Source: an uncultured Eubacteriales bacterium (GTDB taxonomy: Bacteria; Bacillota; Clostridia; Oscillospirales; Acutalibacteraceae). Taken from it: a DNA stretch of 32,628 nt. The stretch covers positions 1 through 32,628 of the forward strand of contig CAKSQS010000027.1 of NCBI GenBank assembly GCA_934486705.1, in the 5' to 3' direction. The translations under genes and the position numbers were made by a program. The notes under the pieces are model-generated. The model searched no databases and had not been told where the DNA came from. It saw only the letters and a list, made by a program, of their open reading frames with translations. Shown here one piece after another: positions 8,942-17,481 of this stretch. The number at the start of each line of letters is the position of its first letter. Position 1 is the first letter of the stretch.

Positions 8942-8970
8942 CTTTGGGACTCCGTATCGGAGTCCCAAAG
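8942..8970 (-). promoter_or_regulatory. Perfect 13-bp intercistronic hairpin before the binding-protein gene
   Basis: CTTTGGGACTCCG and its exact complement flank a TAT loop in the 65-base gap between the giant glycosidase gene and the binding-protein gene. On the transcribed (minus) strand no T-run follows it, so it is not a standard terminator. An mRNA processing or protecting hairpin that lets the binding protein be made in excess, as in other sugar operons, is the likeliest role (inference). A T-run follows on the plus strand, but no plus-strand gene leads into it. Confidence 0.6.
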
Positions 8971-8974
8971 GTTT

Positions 8975-11900
8975 TTAAAGCTCTGCGGAATTGTTTCCGC
9001 CCTTTTCCAAAGTAATTGAGGTATGCGGCGCGCCGTTTAAGGAAAGATTTACGCTTTGCCCCGCGTGGCGTGCGGCATAAGCCTTTTTAACCGTTGCCGT
9101 AACGCCATCAAGCCCTCGCTTTTCTTTAAGCTTATCAAGCCTTACAGTACCCTTTTTGATTTTTGCGGAAAATATGCGCTTGCCGTTCTTGGTGAAATAA
9201 ATATTTTTGCCGAGAAGAACGATAAGCAGAATTACTATTGCCGCCAAAACCGCCAGCGCCGCGGCGCACAGGGCTATAATCACAGGCAGGTTAAGAGAAA
9301 CGGTGGTGTAATACTTCGTGTTTTTCTTGGTTATTGCCTGTCTGCCGTTATCATCGTCCGTGCTGCCGTTATCCGGCTTTACATCGGGTGCAGTCGGCTC
9401 AATATAACCGTTGTTTCCGTTATTACCGTTATCGGGCACGGTCGGGTCTGCAGGGTCGTCGTTATCGTCAAGCGACAGCTTTTCGTAAAGCCTTGTGTAG
9501 TAAACCGCCACGGTGTGGCTTTCCTTTATGTTGTTAAAGGTGTAGCTGCTGCCGTTTACGGTGGTTTTCACGCCGTCTATAAGCAGGTAGCCGAGCCTGT
9601 ACCCGCTGTTCGGCTTAAAGGTAAGGGTCACCTTTCCGCCGTATTCCGCTTCGTTCAGTCCCTCGGGGCTTACAGTGCCGCCCGCGGTTCTTGTGAAATA
9701 AAGCTTTATTTTATTATTCTTCGAAATGCGGAAAAGCCTTGTTTCGCCCTTATCCGAGCTGTAGGTAAAGCTGTTTACGCTCTTAGCAATAACCTTGCGG
9801 TTAAACACATCGTATACCGTGTAATTACCCGGCAGCGAAATAGTCTTTTCTCCGCCGAAAAGCGAATGAACGGAAATATAATTGTTATCGGCGTAAATCA
9901 CGTCGCTTGCGGTTTCATCATAGCTGTGGCAGCCGCAGTGCTTTAAAATGTTCCTTAAAATATCAGCCGGAATACAGGGTACTGCCGAGTAAATATTCGT
10001 CCAGTTATTTCCCTTTTCGTCGGTCATTTCTTTTAAGGCAAAGCCTACGTTGTTTGTTCCGTAGCCGTTTTGCTCGGTGTGGTAACCGAGGGTTACGGCG
10101 CTTTCATCATCCACCGCTATAACGGGGGCTAAGGTTCTGTACTCTATCGCGCCGAAGCTGACGTCTGCCAGCCCCGCTGTTACCCAGCTGTTATAATTTT
10201 CAACCTCAACCGTGCCCATAAGCTTGCGCTCGGAATTGGGGCTTTCAATAAGCTTCATATTCATTCCCGTAAGGGCTGAAAGGTTAGCGACCGAGGTGGT
10301 GTTTCCGTCGGACATACCCGATGTGAACACCCATATAATAACGTTGCCGTTCTTTTGCAGCTTTTCGCTTATTGCGCGGCGCTCTGCCTCTGTAACCTGC
10401 GTGGTCGAGAGCATAATATTTATTTTATGCTCGGGTACAAGCCCTTTTTCAAGGTCGTCAAGCAGGTATGTATCATACGGTGCGCCGAGGCTGTAAAGCT
10501 CCTTGCGCTGCGCTGTCAGCAGCCCCTTATACAAAAGCTCGTTTGTAAGGTCAGATCCCGAATACGGCATATACGCGGGCGACTGCTCATCGTAAAACAC
10601 CGCTATATCCGAAACGCTCTTGCGTTCAAGCCCTAATGACAAGGTCATTTCCTGCATCATGGCAGACGCGGTCTCCCACAGCTGCTTATCGGTGAAATAA
10701 GTACCCGCAAGGCTGTAGAGATACAGCCCGCAGCCCTTTGAAAGGGCATATGCAAAGTTGCGCTTTAACTGCTCTATGGATTGCTCGGCGGTGCGCGTCC
10801 AACCGACTGATGCACGCGCGTCGGGCGCTTCAAACATCGTTGTGGTGTGGTTGCGGTTGTCGTCCTCCGCTATATAGAGCTTTCCGTGCGCGGTAACGCT
10901 GTCAACTGTCGACATATAATCGCCCGAATAGCCTATTTCGCGCTCGCCGTAATTCCACGGGCAGGTTATGAAATCAATACTGTCGGATTCAAGTATCTTC
11001 TGGAAAGAGGTCTGCGAGGTAGAGGCTGCCATATCGTAGTTCATAACGTTGAGCAGATAGCCCGCGTATGTTCCTACGAAAAGCCTGTTATTGGTGGCCT
11101 TTTTCACAAGGGATGCAAAATAAAGCATTGACTCGGTCTTCTTCTCGCCCATAAACAGCTCGTAATCTATTGCCCGGCGGTTCTTGCCCGCGCTTAAAAT
11201 GCTGCCGAACTCTGTTTCGCTGCGCGCCGTAATGCTCGGAACTGCAGCAGATGCGAGCGTTACCGAATTATTGCCCCAGGCGGCTTTCAGCGCCGCGTCG
11301 GTTTTATACTTTTCTTTAAGCCATGCGCGGAAGGCGGTAAGCCCTACCGATGAATAATCACCTACCTTTGTGCTGCCGTTTATTCCCCACCACTGCCATT
11401 CATAGGTAGTGCCGCCCGTAATTTTAAAGCCTATAATATTATTGGCATAGGGCTGCTGCATAAGGTAATTTATTATTTCGGTAACCTTTTCGCCCGTTTC
11501 CTTTTTCCACAGTTCGGAGGAGAAGGACTCCTTGCTCACCGTGCCGTCGTTAAGCTTTACGCACTCCTCGGGGTGAGCGTCCAGCCACCACTGCGGCGGC
11601 GTGGTATCAATCGCCATAACAAGCTGTGAATTGGGGTTTGCGGCAAGCGTGCCCAAAATCTGCTGGTCTATGGTCTCGGTTTTTATAGTCCCGTCGGACA
11701 TCCAAAGCTCGCCGAGCGTTTCGCGCGGCAGAATAAACGCAATTGAAGTGTCTATACCTACGTTTGCAAGCCCCTCCATTTCGGATTGGTCAAACTGGGT
11801 ATCGCGCTCGGGGCGGCTGTACCATAAGGGCGCCTGCGCCACACCGTTTACAAATACGGTAGGCTTGCCGTTATACATTTTAATTTCGCTCTTTGTCGAA

Positions 11901-14900
11901 ACCTCCTGCTTGTACTGCGCAATTTTCAGGCTGCCGACCTTATTGTTAATGTAATAATCGCTGATTACCGCCACGGTGTTATCAAACTGCACCGTGTAAT
12001 CGCCCGCCGCCAAAAACTGCGGAACGGTTATTTCAAACTCGGCGGTAAATTCCTTGCCCGTAGGCCACGATTTTGTGGTTTTGCCGTTTGCTAAGGTAAT
12101 AGTGCCCGTGCAAATGCGGCTTGTGGAGTTGCGTTTCCAGAAATAAATCTTAAAGCTTGCAGCCTCGGGCAGCTTTTCCGGAATTTTGAGCTTAGCCGTA
12201 ACCTTTACGGTATCGCCCGCGTAAATCGTGTTTTTCGGGAAAGTAAACTCATTGGTTTCTATTTTGTAATCGGAATATTCCGAGAAATCAAAGTCAATTG
12301 CTCCCCAGCCGCCGCTGCCTACATTGGCGTAAATTTCCGCCTTTGTCCAGCCGCCTGACGACATATCGTAATCGGGCTTCATAAAGTTATCGGCGTCGGA
12401 GTCGCTCCACTGCGGGTTCGGGGTCTTGCTTTCCCCTATCGCCTCGCGCGCAACATACACGTTTTCATCGGTGTAGAACCTCAGCACGGAATTGTTATCC
12501 ATCTTTACTATTCCGTCGTACAAAAGCGCATATCTGTAAACGCCGTTGTACAATCGCACCGCAATAACGTTTTTACCCTTTTGCAGATATTCCGTAATAT
12601 CAAGGGTCACAGGCAAGCTCCATGTATCGCCCGTGCGGGTTTCCTCGTAAACCTTTTCTCCGTTTATGTAAACATCGGCTCTGTCGTCCGCCGTTATCTG
12701 CATCTGCGCCGATTTTACGGTGCTTTCAAGGTTTATTTCCTGGCGGTAATAGTAGTAGCGCTCGTTGTTTTTCTGGCTTTCTATGGTATCGTATTCGGCG
12801 GGGTGAACTATCCACGCGCCCTCCCAACCGAGGTTTACGCTCGGTTCTGCGGTGGTGCGTATAGCTGCGTCGTTTAAAGCAACGTCGCCGTCGCCCCCGC
12901 TCTTTTCAAACCGCAAAACGTAATACGCCGCGTTTATTGCCGTAAAATCAACCTTCATTTCGGTTGAAACGGGTGCGCCCGATATTTCGCGCTCAACAAC
13001 CGCGCTCACAGGCTCATTCTTCCAGTTATAGCCTATAAGACTTAATTTACCTGCTGCCATGCCCGCGGTTCTGTAATGTGCGGTAAACTGATATGAATAA
13101 TCGGTATTTATTATATTGATTTTCTTTTCAATAGCCGCGCTGTCGCCCGTGCCGCCCGAAATTATCGCTTCGCCCGCAGTGCCGAAAGCGGGATTGCCCT
13201 TAACGTCGGTCTTTTTAAAGCCGCCGAACATTCCGTCCGATGAGGGGGATGCAAAATCCTCTGCGTAAACCGTTTCGCCACTCTCGGTGTAGTTATAATA
13301 CTCTATCGAATCAAAGTATACGTTGGCTTTTCTGCCGCCTATGCGAAGGGTGAGTAAAACGCTGCTAACATTCTTTGAAGCGGTGTAGGGTATTCTGTAT
13401 TCCTGCCAGTCGCTCAAGGTGCTGTCGGAATTAAGCACCCTATCCTGCCCCGTCCAGCTTTGAACCAGCTTGCCTGCGCTGTTATAGCAGGAAAGCGACG
13501 CGGTAAACGAGCCTGATGCGGAGTCCTTACTGCGCATATGAATAACAAACTCTATTTTATCGCCCGCGGTAACGTTTATCCGCTTTTGCATAGCGGCGGT
13601 GGTATAGTTGATTCTGTTATACTGCTTTTCAATGTGCAGCGAATTATTCCCGCGGTAGTAAACGCTTTTATCGGCGGAAATTTTCGCAATACCGTCGGAT
13701 GTGGCAAAGGTCCAGTTAATAGGCTTGCCGCCCGCGGTGTATTCAAAGTCAAGGTTCGGGTCTTCTACCTCGCTCGTTTCGGTAAGCGCCACGTTATCTA
13801 TATACATATCCATAGCGTCCGAGGTGCTTGAAACAAGCCAGATCTTAACGAATTTCGCGTCCTTTGCGGTTTTAAATACCGCGCCGCAGTTTTTCCAGTC
13901 AAACGAGCCGTATTCATACGCCTCGGTCACCCATTTGAATGCTTCGGACTCATCCTTAACGTTATCGCCGCCCGCGTTTTTATACTGCCTTACGCATATT
14001 TGCAGCGAGCCTTTTTTGTTGCCCTGCGCCATTGCGTCAAAACTGAGCAGGTAATTGGTATTTCCCGTTACTGGCAGCATAATGCTTTGCAGGTAAAGCT
14101 GAACGTCGCCTGTTTGCGGCTTGCTTATGTGCACCGCGGCGCTTCCGTCCATTGACGCGCCCTCTGCCTTTACCGCAGTGTATGCCCCAAAGCTGCCCTC
14201 TTCAAATTCGCCGGGGTTATTCGGGCTTTCGCGGCGCTCGTACATATTCCAGTTAAATACCTTTTGACCGTTTTCGCCGCTCTCAAAGTCTAAGTTCGGG
14301 TCGGTCGCGTCGCCTAAATACTCAACCGTGATATTATCGAATAAAAACTCCGCTCCCGCCTTATTTGAGCGTATTTCAAAGCGCATCTCGTAAAATGCGG
14401 AGTCGCCGCCCGCAGTAAAGTCTGAGGTGTAGCTGTGCCATTCGCCGTCGTTATTTTGAGAGTTTGCGGCGGTAAGCCAGTTGTAGGATGATGTCTCGCT
14501 TGTATCGCTGCCGTTTTCTTTATAGGTTCTCACATACGGGAAAACGCTTATTTCCTCACCCGAGTATTTTCCTTGGAAAGTAACTCGGTAAACGCCGTTT
14601 GCCGCGGCATTCATACGCTTGCCGTAAATAACTGCAAATTTATTGTTATCCTTTTCGGCTGTCGCTTTCATAGCGCTGCTGCCGTCAATACCCTCGTTTG
14701 CAGCGTATTTAACCTTGAATATTTCGGAGTCCTCGCCGTCGCAATAATATTGCCAGTTAAGCGGCATATCGTTCTCGGGGTTTTTAATTTCAAAATCGTA
14801 GTTTTCGGGGTTTTCAAGCAGTTTAAGCGTAATACTTTTAAGCGTTGCGCTGCTTTCCGAAATATATGAAACGCGCATAAACTTTGCGCCGTTCGGCACA

Positions 14901-17275
14901 ATAAATATGCCGCCCGAGCTTTCGGGCTCGCACTCGCTGCCGTTATTAAAGGTTATTTTAAGCTTTCCGCCGTTACCGTTTACCGCCGTGCGGAATATTT
15001 GCCCGCCCTCAACATTGTAGCGGTAAGAAACCGCCGCGGAATTTTTGCCTAACGAAATAACCGATGAAGCCTTGTCGTAATCGGTCTTGCCCGAAAAGCT
15101 CCAGCCGGGGGCAGAGAGCACGCGCATATTTTCAAAATCGCCGTTTTTAATCAGCTGTCTTGAAGTATCGGGGTCTGAGTAAGAGTAAAAGCCGCTGTTT
15201 TCTATAAGGTTTGTTTTCGTCGCGTCGCTCTTCTCGTAAACCGTTATATTATCAATATGGCAGTCAACGCCCGCATATCCGCCCGCCGATATTATAAGCG
15301 GCGCCCACTGGGTGTTTGTTACCGTAAATTCGTAGGATACTTTTGTCCAATCGGCATAATCCGCAATATCAAACTGCAGCCCCGCCGTTCCAGACTTCGC
15401 CCACTTGCCGAGCCCCCAACCGAGTTCAGCCGACAGTGGGTCTCCCGCCGTTTGGGTCTTTCCTTTTATCCACAGCTCCGCAACATAGGTCTTGCCGTTT
15501 TCAAGCACTCTAAACTCATATGAAACCGCGGCGCTTATATTCGGCGTATTATTTTCGTACTCGCGGTAAAAATGTACCGAGCCGTCATCCGCATTGCCCT
15601 TATCCTCAAGCCTTACGTAACAGTTTTCAAGGTCGGGATTTGAATACCCTACCGCGTACTGCCAACCCTCTAATGAGGGTGCGCCCTTAAGCGGGCAGAA
15701 AGAGGCGTTATCAAGTTGCATTTTATCGCCCGCAGCGCCCTGGAACACAATTCGCAGCTGAAATTCCTTTGCGTTTTGCGGCGCTGTGAAATCTGCCGTA
15801 ACGGTGTTCCACCCGCTTTGCAAATCGCCTTCTCCCGCTTTTACCTGCTCGGGGGCTTTTCCGTTATCGAAAAACCAATACGCCGTTATAATATAGTATG
15901 GATTACTTCCCGTCCCCTTTAAATCGGCGCCGAAACGGTATTTTTGCCCCTGCTCCACCGAGATGTTCGGGCTTGCAAGCGTAACCCAGCCCGCACCGGG
16001 AGCGGCAGATGCGCCCTTTGTCATTTCAAGCGCTCCGCCGTGGGCAGTATCGGTTATAAGCTCCAGAGTATCGTTCGTTGCGTTATCGAAAATGCTCCAC
16101 TTAAGCTCCTCTTCATTAACCGCTGCACCGTCAAAATTACCGTTGAATTTATCGGGTGATAAATATGTATATACAATGTCCTCAAAATCGCCGTTTTTTA
16201 TAAGGTTATTTGAAGTTATGAGGTTATATCCGCCGCTTACACAAAAATCGCCCTTACCGCCGAGCACATCCTTGCCGGTAGCGTTATTCACAACCTTAAG
16301 GCAGTCTATATAAAAATCGGTTTTTCCGTTATACTTGCTGAATATAAGGTAAAAATCCCTGCTGCCGTCGGAAGTATATGTATAGGAGTAATCCGTCCAG
16401 TCTTCAAAGCTTACGCTGCCGGCGGTTATGTTTTTCGCCGTATCTATATGCGTACGGTCGGTAAAGCGGAACGCCTGGTCGGGCGCTGTAACGCTGCCCT
16501 TTACCTTCATAGAAACGGTGTATTCCCCCGCAGGCACGCTGTCTGCGGTAAAGGTAAGCCACATATCCGTTTCGGGCTCGGTGTTGAAAATATGCAAAGC
16601 GCCGTCGCTTTCAAAGCCTTGCTCCACCGTTTCAATACCGTGCGTTTCGGTGTTCTCCCACACTGCGTCGTTATAATGGCGCGCCCATTCGCCGTCCTTA
16701 TAACCTGCGGCGTCTCTGTTTTCAAATATCGGCGCCGCAGCGCTGTATATATAAATGTAAGCGTTATCAACCGTGTATTCGTCGCCCGCCTTACCGTTTG
16801 CCCCGAGCCTTATAATAATACGCGCGTAATTTGCGCCCTCGGGCACGGTAAAATCGCCGCCGAGCTCGCCCAAATCGGCGGTAGGATTGCTTTTTTCAAG
16901 GCTTACTGCCTCGCCTATCAGGTTTTCGCACTTTTCATCACCGAAAAAGGCAATCAGCAGTTCGGCGTCCGCCTTTGCGGCGGCAGAGCCTACGGAAACC
17001 CCCGCACGGTACTTTTTGCCGCTCTTTACGAAAACCGCGTCCGATAAAAGCTCGGAAGCCTTTCCCGAGTGCTTGGTTATTTGGGCTTCGTAGCCGCTTT
17101 TACCCGTAACTGCGGCAAGCTTATCCTTTTCCGAAACGCTCCAGCCGGAAAAGCCGCTGAACGTTTCATCCGGCTCCGCAAAAACGGAAATTACGGGCAG
17201 CGAACCGAACGCAATAACAAGGCTCAGCGCCACCGCAGTAATTCTTTTCCTCAACCCGACGATGCCCTTAGTCAA
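8975..17275 (-). CDS. Giant membrane-anchored multi-domain glycosidase (GH-A clan, GH42-like)
   Basis: About 2766 residues. A signal peptide (MTKGIVGLRKRITAVALS to SVFA, about 33 residues) is followed by about nine beta-sandwich/CBM-like modules (36-1475). One (192-344) matches the repeats of the dockerin protein and one (537-695) matches the 166-residue repeat of the leftmost gene. A sugar-binding domain like those of rhamnosidases or GH2 enzymes lies at about 1485-1605. The catalytic barrel (about 1795-2215) has TTYEW (Glu1959, likely acid/base) and YIAEDD (Glu2137, likely nucleophile), resembling GH42-like beta-galactosidases. Then come a trimerisation-like domain, a bacterial repeat (about 2525-2595, GGTVSPEG), an Asp/Asn/Pro linker, one membrane helix (about 2662-2690) and a basic cytoplasmic tail of about 76 residues. 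Start: the promoter -10 lies at 17309-17314, so in-frame starts at 17329 and 17317 would lie upstream of the transcript. TTG at 17275 has AAAGGGA about 12 bases before it. TTG at 17254 is an alternative. Exact family and substrate are uncertain. Confidence 0.85.
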   Translation of the reverse strand: MTKGIVGLRKRITAVALSLVIAFGSLPVISVFAEPDETFSGFSGWSVSEKDKLAAVTGKSGYEAQITKHSGKASELLSDAVFVKSGKKYRAGVSVGSAAAKADAELLIAFFGDEKCENLIGEAVSLEKSNPTADLGELGGDFTVPEGANYARIIIRLGANGKAGDEYTVDNAYIYIYSAAAPIFENRDAAGYKDGEWARHYNDAVWENTETHGIETVEQGFESDGALHIFNTEPETDMWLTFTADSVPAGEYTVSMKVKGSVTAPDQAFRFTDRTHIDTAKNITAGSVSFEDWTDYSYTYTSDGSRDFYLIFSKYNGKTDFYIDCLKVVNNATGKDVLGGKGDFCVSGGYNLITSNNLIKNGDFEDIVYTYLSPDKFNGNFDGAAVNEEELKWSIFDNATNDTLELITDTAHGGALEMTKGASAAPGAGWVTLASPNISVEQGQKYRFGADLKGTGSNPYYIITAYWFFDNGKAPEQVKAGEGDLQSGWNTVTADFTAPQNAKEFQLRIVFQGAAGDKMQLDNASFCPLKGAPSLEGWQYAVGYSNPDLENCYVRLEDKGNADDGSVHFYREYENNTPNISAAVSYEFRVLENGKTYVAELWIKGKTQTAGDPLSAELGWGLGKWAKSGTAGLQFDIADYADWTKVSYEFTVTNTQWAPLIISAGGYAGVDCHIDNITVYEKSDATKTNLIENSGFYSYSDPDTSRQLIKNGDFENMRVLSAPGWSFSGKTDYDKASSVISLGKNSAAVSYRYNVEGGQIFRTAVNGNGGKLKITFNNGSECEPESSGGIFIVPNGAKFMRVSYISESSATLKSITLKLLENPENYDFEIKNPENDMPLNWQYYCDGEDSEIFKVKYAANEGIDGSSAMKATAEKDNNKFAVIYGKRMNAAANGVYRVTFQGKYSGEEISVFPYVRTYKENGSDTSETSSYNWLTAANSQNNDGEWHSYTSDFTAGGDSAFYEMRFEIRSNKAGAEFLFDNITVEYLGDATDPNLDFESGENGQKVFNWNMYERRESPNNPGEFEEGSFGAYTAVKAEGASMDGSAAVHISKPQTGDVQLYLQSIMLPVTGNTNYLLSFDAMAQGNKKGSLQICVRQYKNAGGDNVKDESEAFKWVTEAYEYGSFDWKNCGAVFKTAKDAKFVKIWLVSSTSDAMDMYIDNVALTETSEVEDPNLDFEYTAGGKPINWTFATSDGIAKISADKSVYYRGNNSLHIEKQYNRINYTTAAMQKRINVTAGDKIEFVIHMRSKDSASGSFTASLSCYNSAGKLVQSWTGQDRVLNSDSTLSDWQEYRIPYTASKNVSSVLLTLRIGGRKANVYFDSIEYYNYTESGETVYAEDFASPSSDGMFGGFKKTDVKGNPAFGTAGEAIISGGTGDSAAIEKKINIINTDYSYQFTAHYRTAGMAAGKLSLIGYNWKNEPVSAVVEREISGAPVSTEMKVDFTAINAAYYVLRFEKSGGDGDVALNDAAIRTTAEPSVNLGWEGAWIVHPAEYDTIESQKNNERYYYYRQEINLESTVKSAQMQITADDRADVYINGEKVYEETRTGDTWSLPVTLDITEYLQKGKNVIAVRLYNGVYRYALLYDGIVKMDNNSVLRFYTDENVYVAREAIGESKTPNPQWSDSDADNFMKPDYDMSSGGWTKAEIYANVGSGGWGAIDFDFSEYSDYKIETNEFTFPKNTIYAGDTVKVTAKLKIPEKLPEAASFKIYFWKRNSTSRICTGTITLANGKTTKSWPTGKEFTAEFEITVPQFLAAGDYTVQFDNTVAVISDYYINNKVGSLKIAQYKQEVSTKSEIKMYNGKPTVFVNGVAQAPLWYSRPERDTQFDQSEMEGLANVGIDTSIAFILPRETLGELWMSDGTIKTETIDQQILGTLAANPNSQLVMAIDTTPPQWWLDAHPEECVKLNDGTVSKESFSSELWKKETGEKVTEIINYLMQQPYANNIIGFKITGGTTYEWQWWGINGSTKVGDYSSVGLTAFRAWLKEKYKTDAALKAAWGNNSVTLASAAVPSITARSETEFGSILSAGKNRRAIDYELFMGEKKTESMLYFASLVKKATNNRLFVGTYAGYLLNVMNYDMAASTSQTSFQKILESDSIDFITCPWNYGEREIGYSGDYMSTVDSVTAHGKLYIAEDDNRNHTTTMFEAPDARASVGWTRTAEQSIEQLKRNFAYALSKGCGLYLYSLAGTYFTDKQLWETASAMMQEMTLSLGLERKSVSDIAVFYDEQSPAYMPYSGSDLTNELLYKGLLTAQRKELYSLGAPYDTYLLDDLEKGLVPEHKINIMLSTTQVTEAERRAISEKLQKNGNVIIWVFTSGMSDGNTTSVANLSALTGMNMKLIESPNSERKLMGTVEVENYNSWVTAGLADVSFGAIEYRTLAPVIAVDDESAVTLGYHTEQNGYGTNNVGFALKEMTDEKGNNWTNIYSAVPCIPADILRNILKHCGCHSYDETASDVIYADNNYISVHSLFGGEKTISLPGNYTVYDVFNRKVIAKSVNSFTYSSDKGETRLFRISKNNKIKLYFTRTAGGTVSPEGLNEAEYGGKVTLTFKPNSGYRLGYLLIDGVKTTVNGSSYTFNNIKESHTVAVYYTRLYEKLSLDDNDDPADPTVPDNGNNGNNGYIEPTAPDVKPDNGSTDDDNGRQAITKKNTKYYTTVSLNLPVIIALCAAALAVLAAIVILLIVLLGKNIYFTKNGKRIFSAKIKKGTVRLDKLKEKRGLDGVTATVKKAYAARHAGQSVNLSLNGAPHTSITLEKGGNNSAEL

Positions 17276-17308
17276 AATAACACACTTCCCTTTTGATTTG
17301 CTGATTTT

Positions 17309-17337
17309 ATTATACATTAAGCACAACAAAGTGTCGT
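17309..17337 (-). promoter_or_regulatory. Sigma-A-type promoter of the glycan operon
   Basis: On the minus strand, ACGACA (17332-17337; 4 of 6 matches to TTGACA) and a perfect TATAAT (17309-17314) are separated by 17 bases. The start of transcription would fall near 17302, just upstream of the ribosome site for the TTG start at 17275. The weak -35 fits a promoter that needs an activator. Confidence 0.7.
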
Positions 17338-17340
17338 CAC

Positions 17341-17372
17341 ACTTTTTTTACGTTTAGGTTACTTTTTTTTAC
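17341..17372 (-). promoter_or_regulatory. Direct repeats abutting the -35: candidate AraC-type activator site
   Basis: AC-T7-AC at 17341-17351 and AC-T8-AC at 17361-17372 (GTAAAAAAAGT and GTAAAAAAAAGT on the minus strand) begin 20 bases apart, two helical turns. The nearer copy ends 3 bases from the -35. A weaker third copy starts near 17374. AraC-family dimers typically bind such paired direct repeats next to the -35, and the adjacent plus-strand operon encodes an AraC-type response regulator. Confidence 0.5.
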
Positions 17373-17430
17373 TACTTTTAATAAGGGCGGGCAAATAGTG
17401 GTAAATAAGGTTTTTGTTAACAGTGTGTTC

Positions 17431-17448
17431 ATAACTTATAGTTATAAT
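17431..17448 (+). promoter_or_regulatory. Probable -10 of the regulator operon with an overlapping palindrome
   Basis: TATAAT at 17443-17448 lies 33 bases before the kinase start codon. No good -35 is seen at 16-18 bases. ATAACT-TAT-AGTTAT (17431-17445) is a perfect inverted repeat overlapping the -10, so it could be an operator or simply chance in A/T-rich DNA. Confidence 0.4.
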
Positions 17449-17481
17449 TAGACAAAAATAATTTGTAATTATGAGGTGAAT

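Noticed and set aside
8942..8980. Hairpin 8942-8970 as a plus-strand rho-independent terminator
   Set aside because: A T-run does follow on the plus strand, but no plus-strand gene leads into it; both neighbours are minus-strand genes.
9056..9946. 296-codon plus-strand open frame inside the giant glycosidase gene
   Set aside because: It lies wholly antisense to a strongly coding gene; its translation is rich in Arg/Cys/Tyr with no recognisable domain and no ribosome site context.
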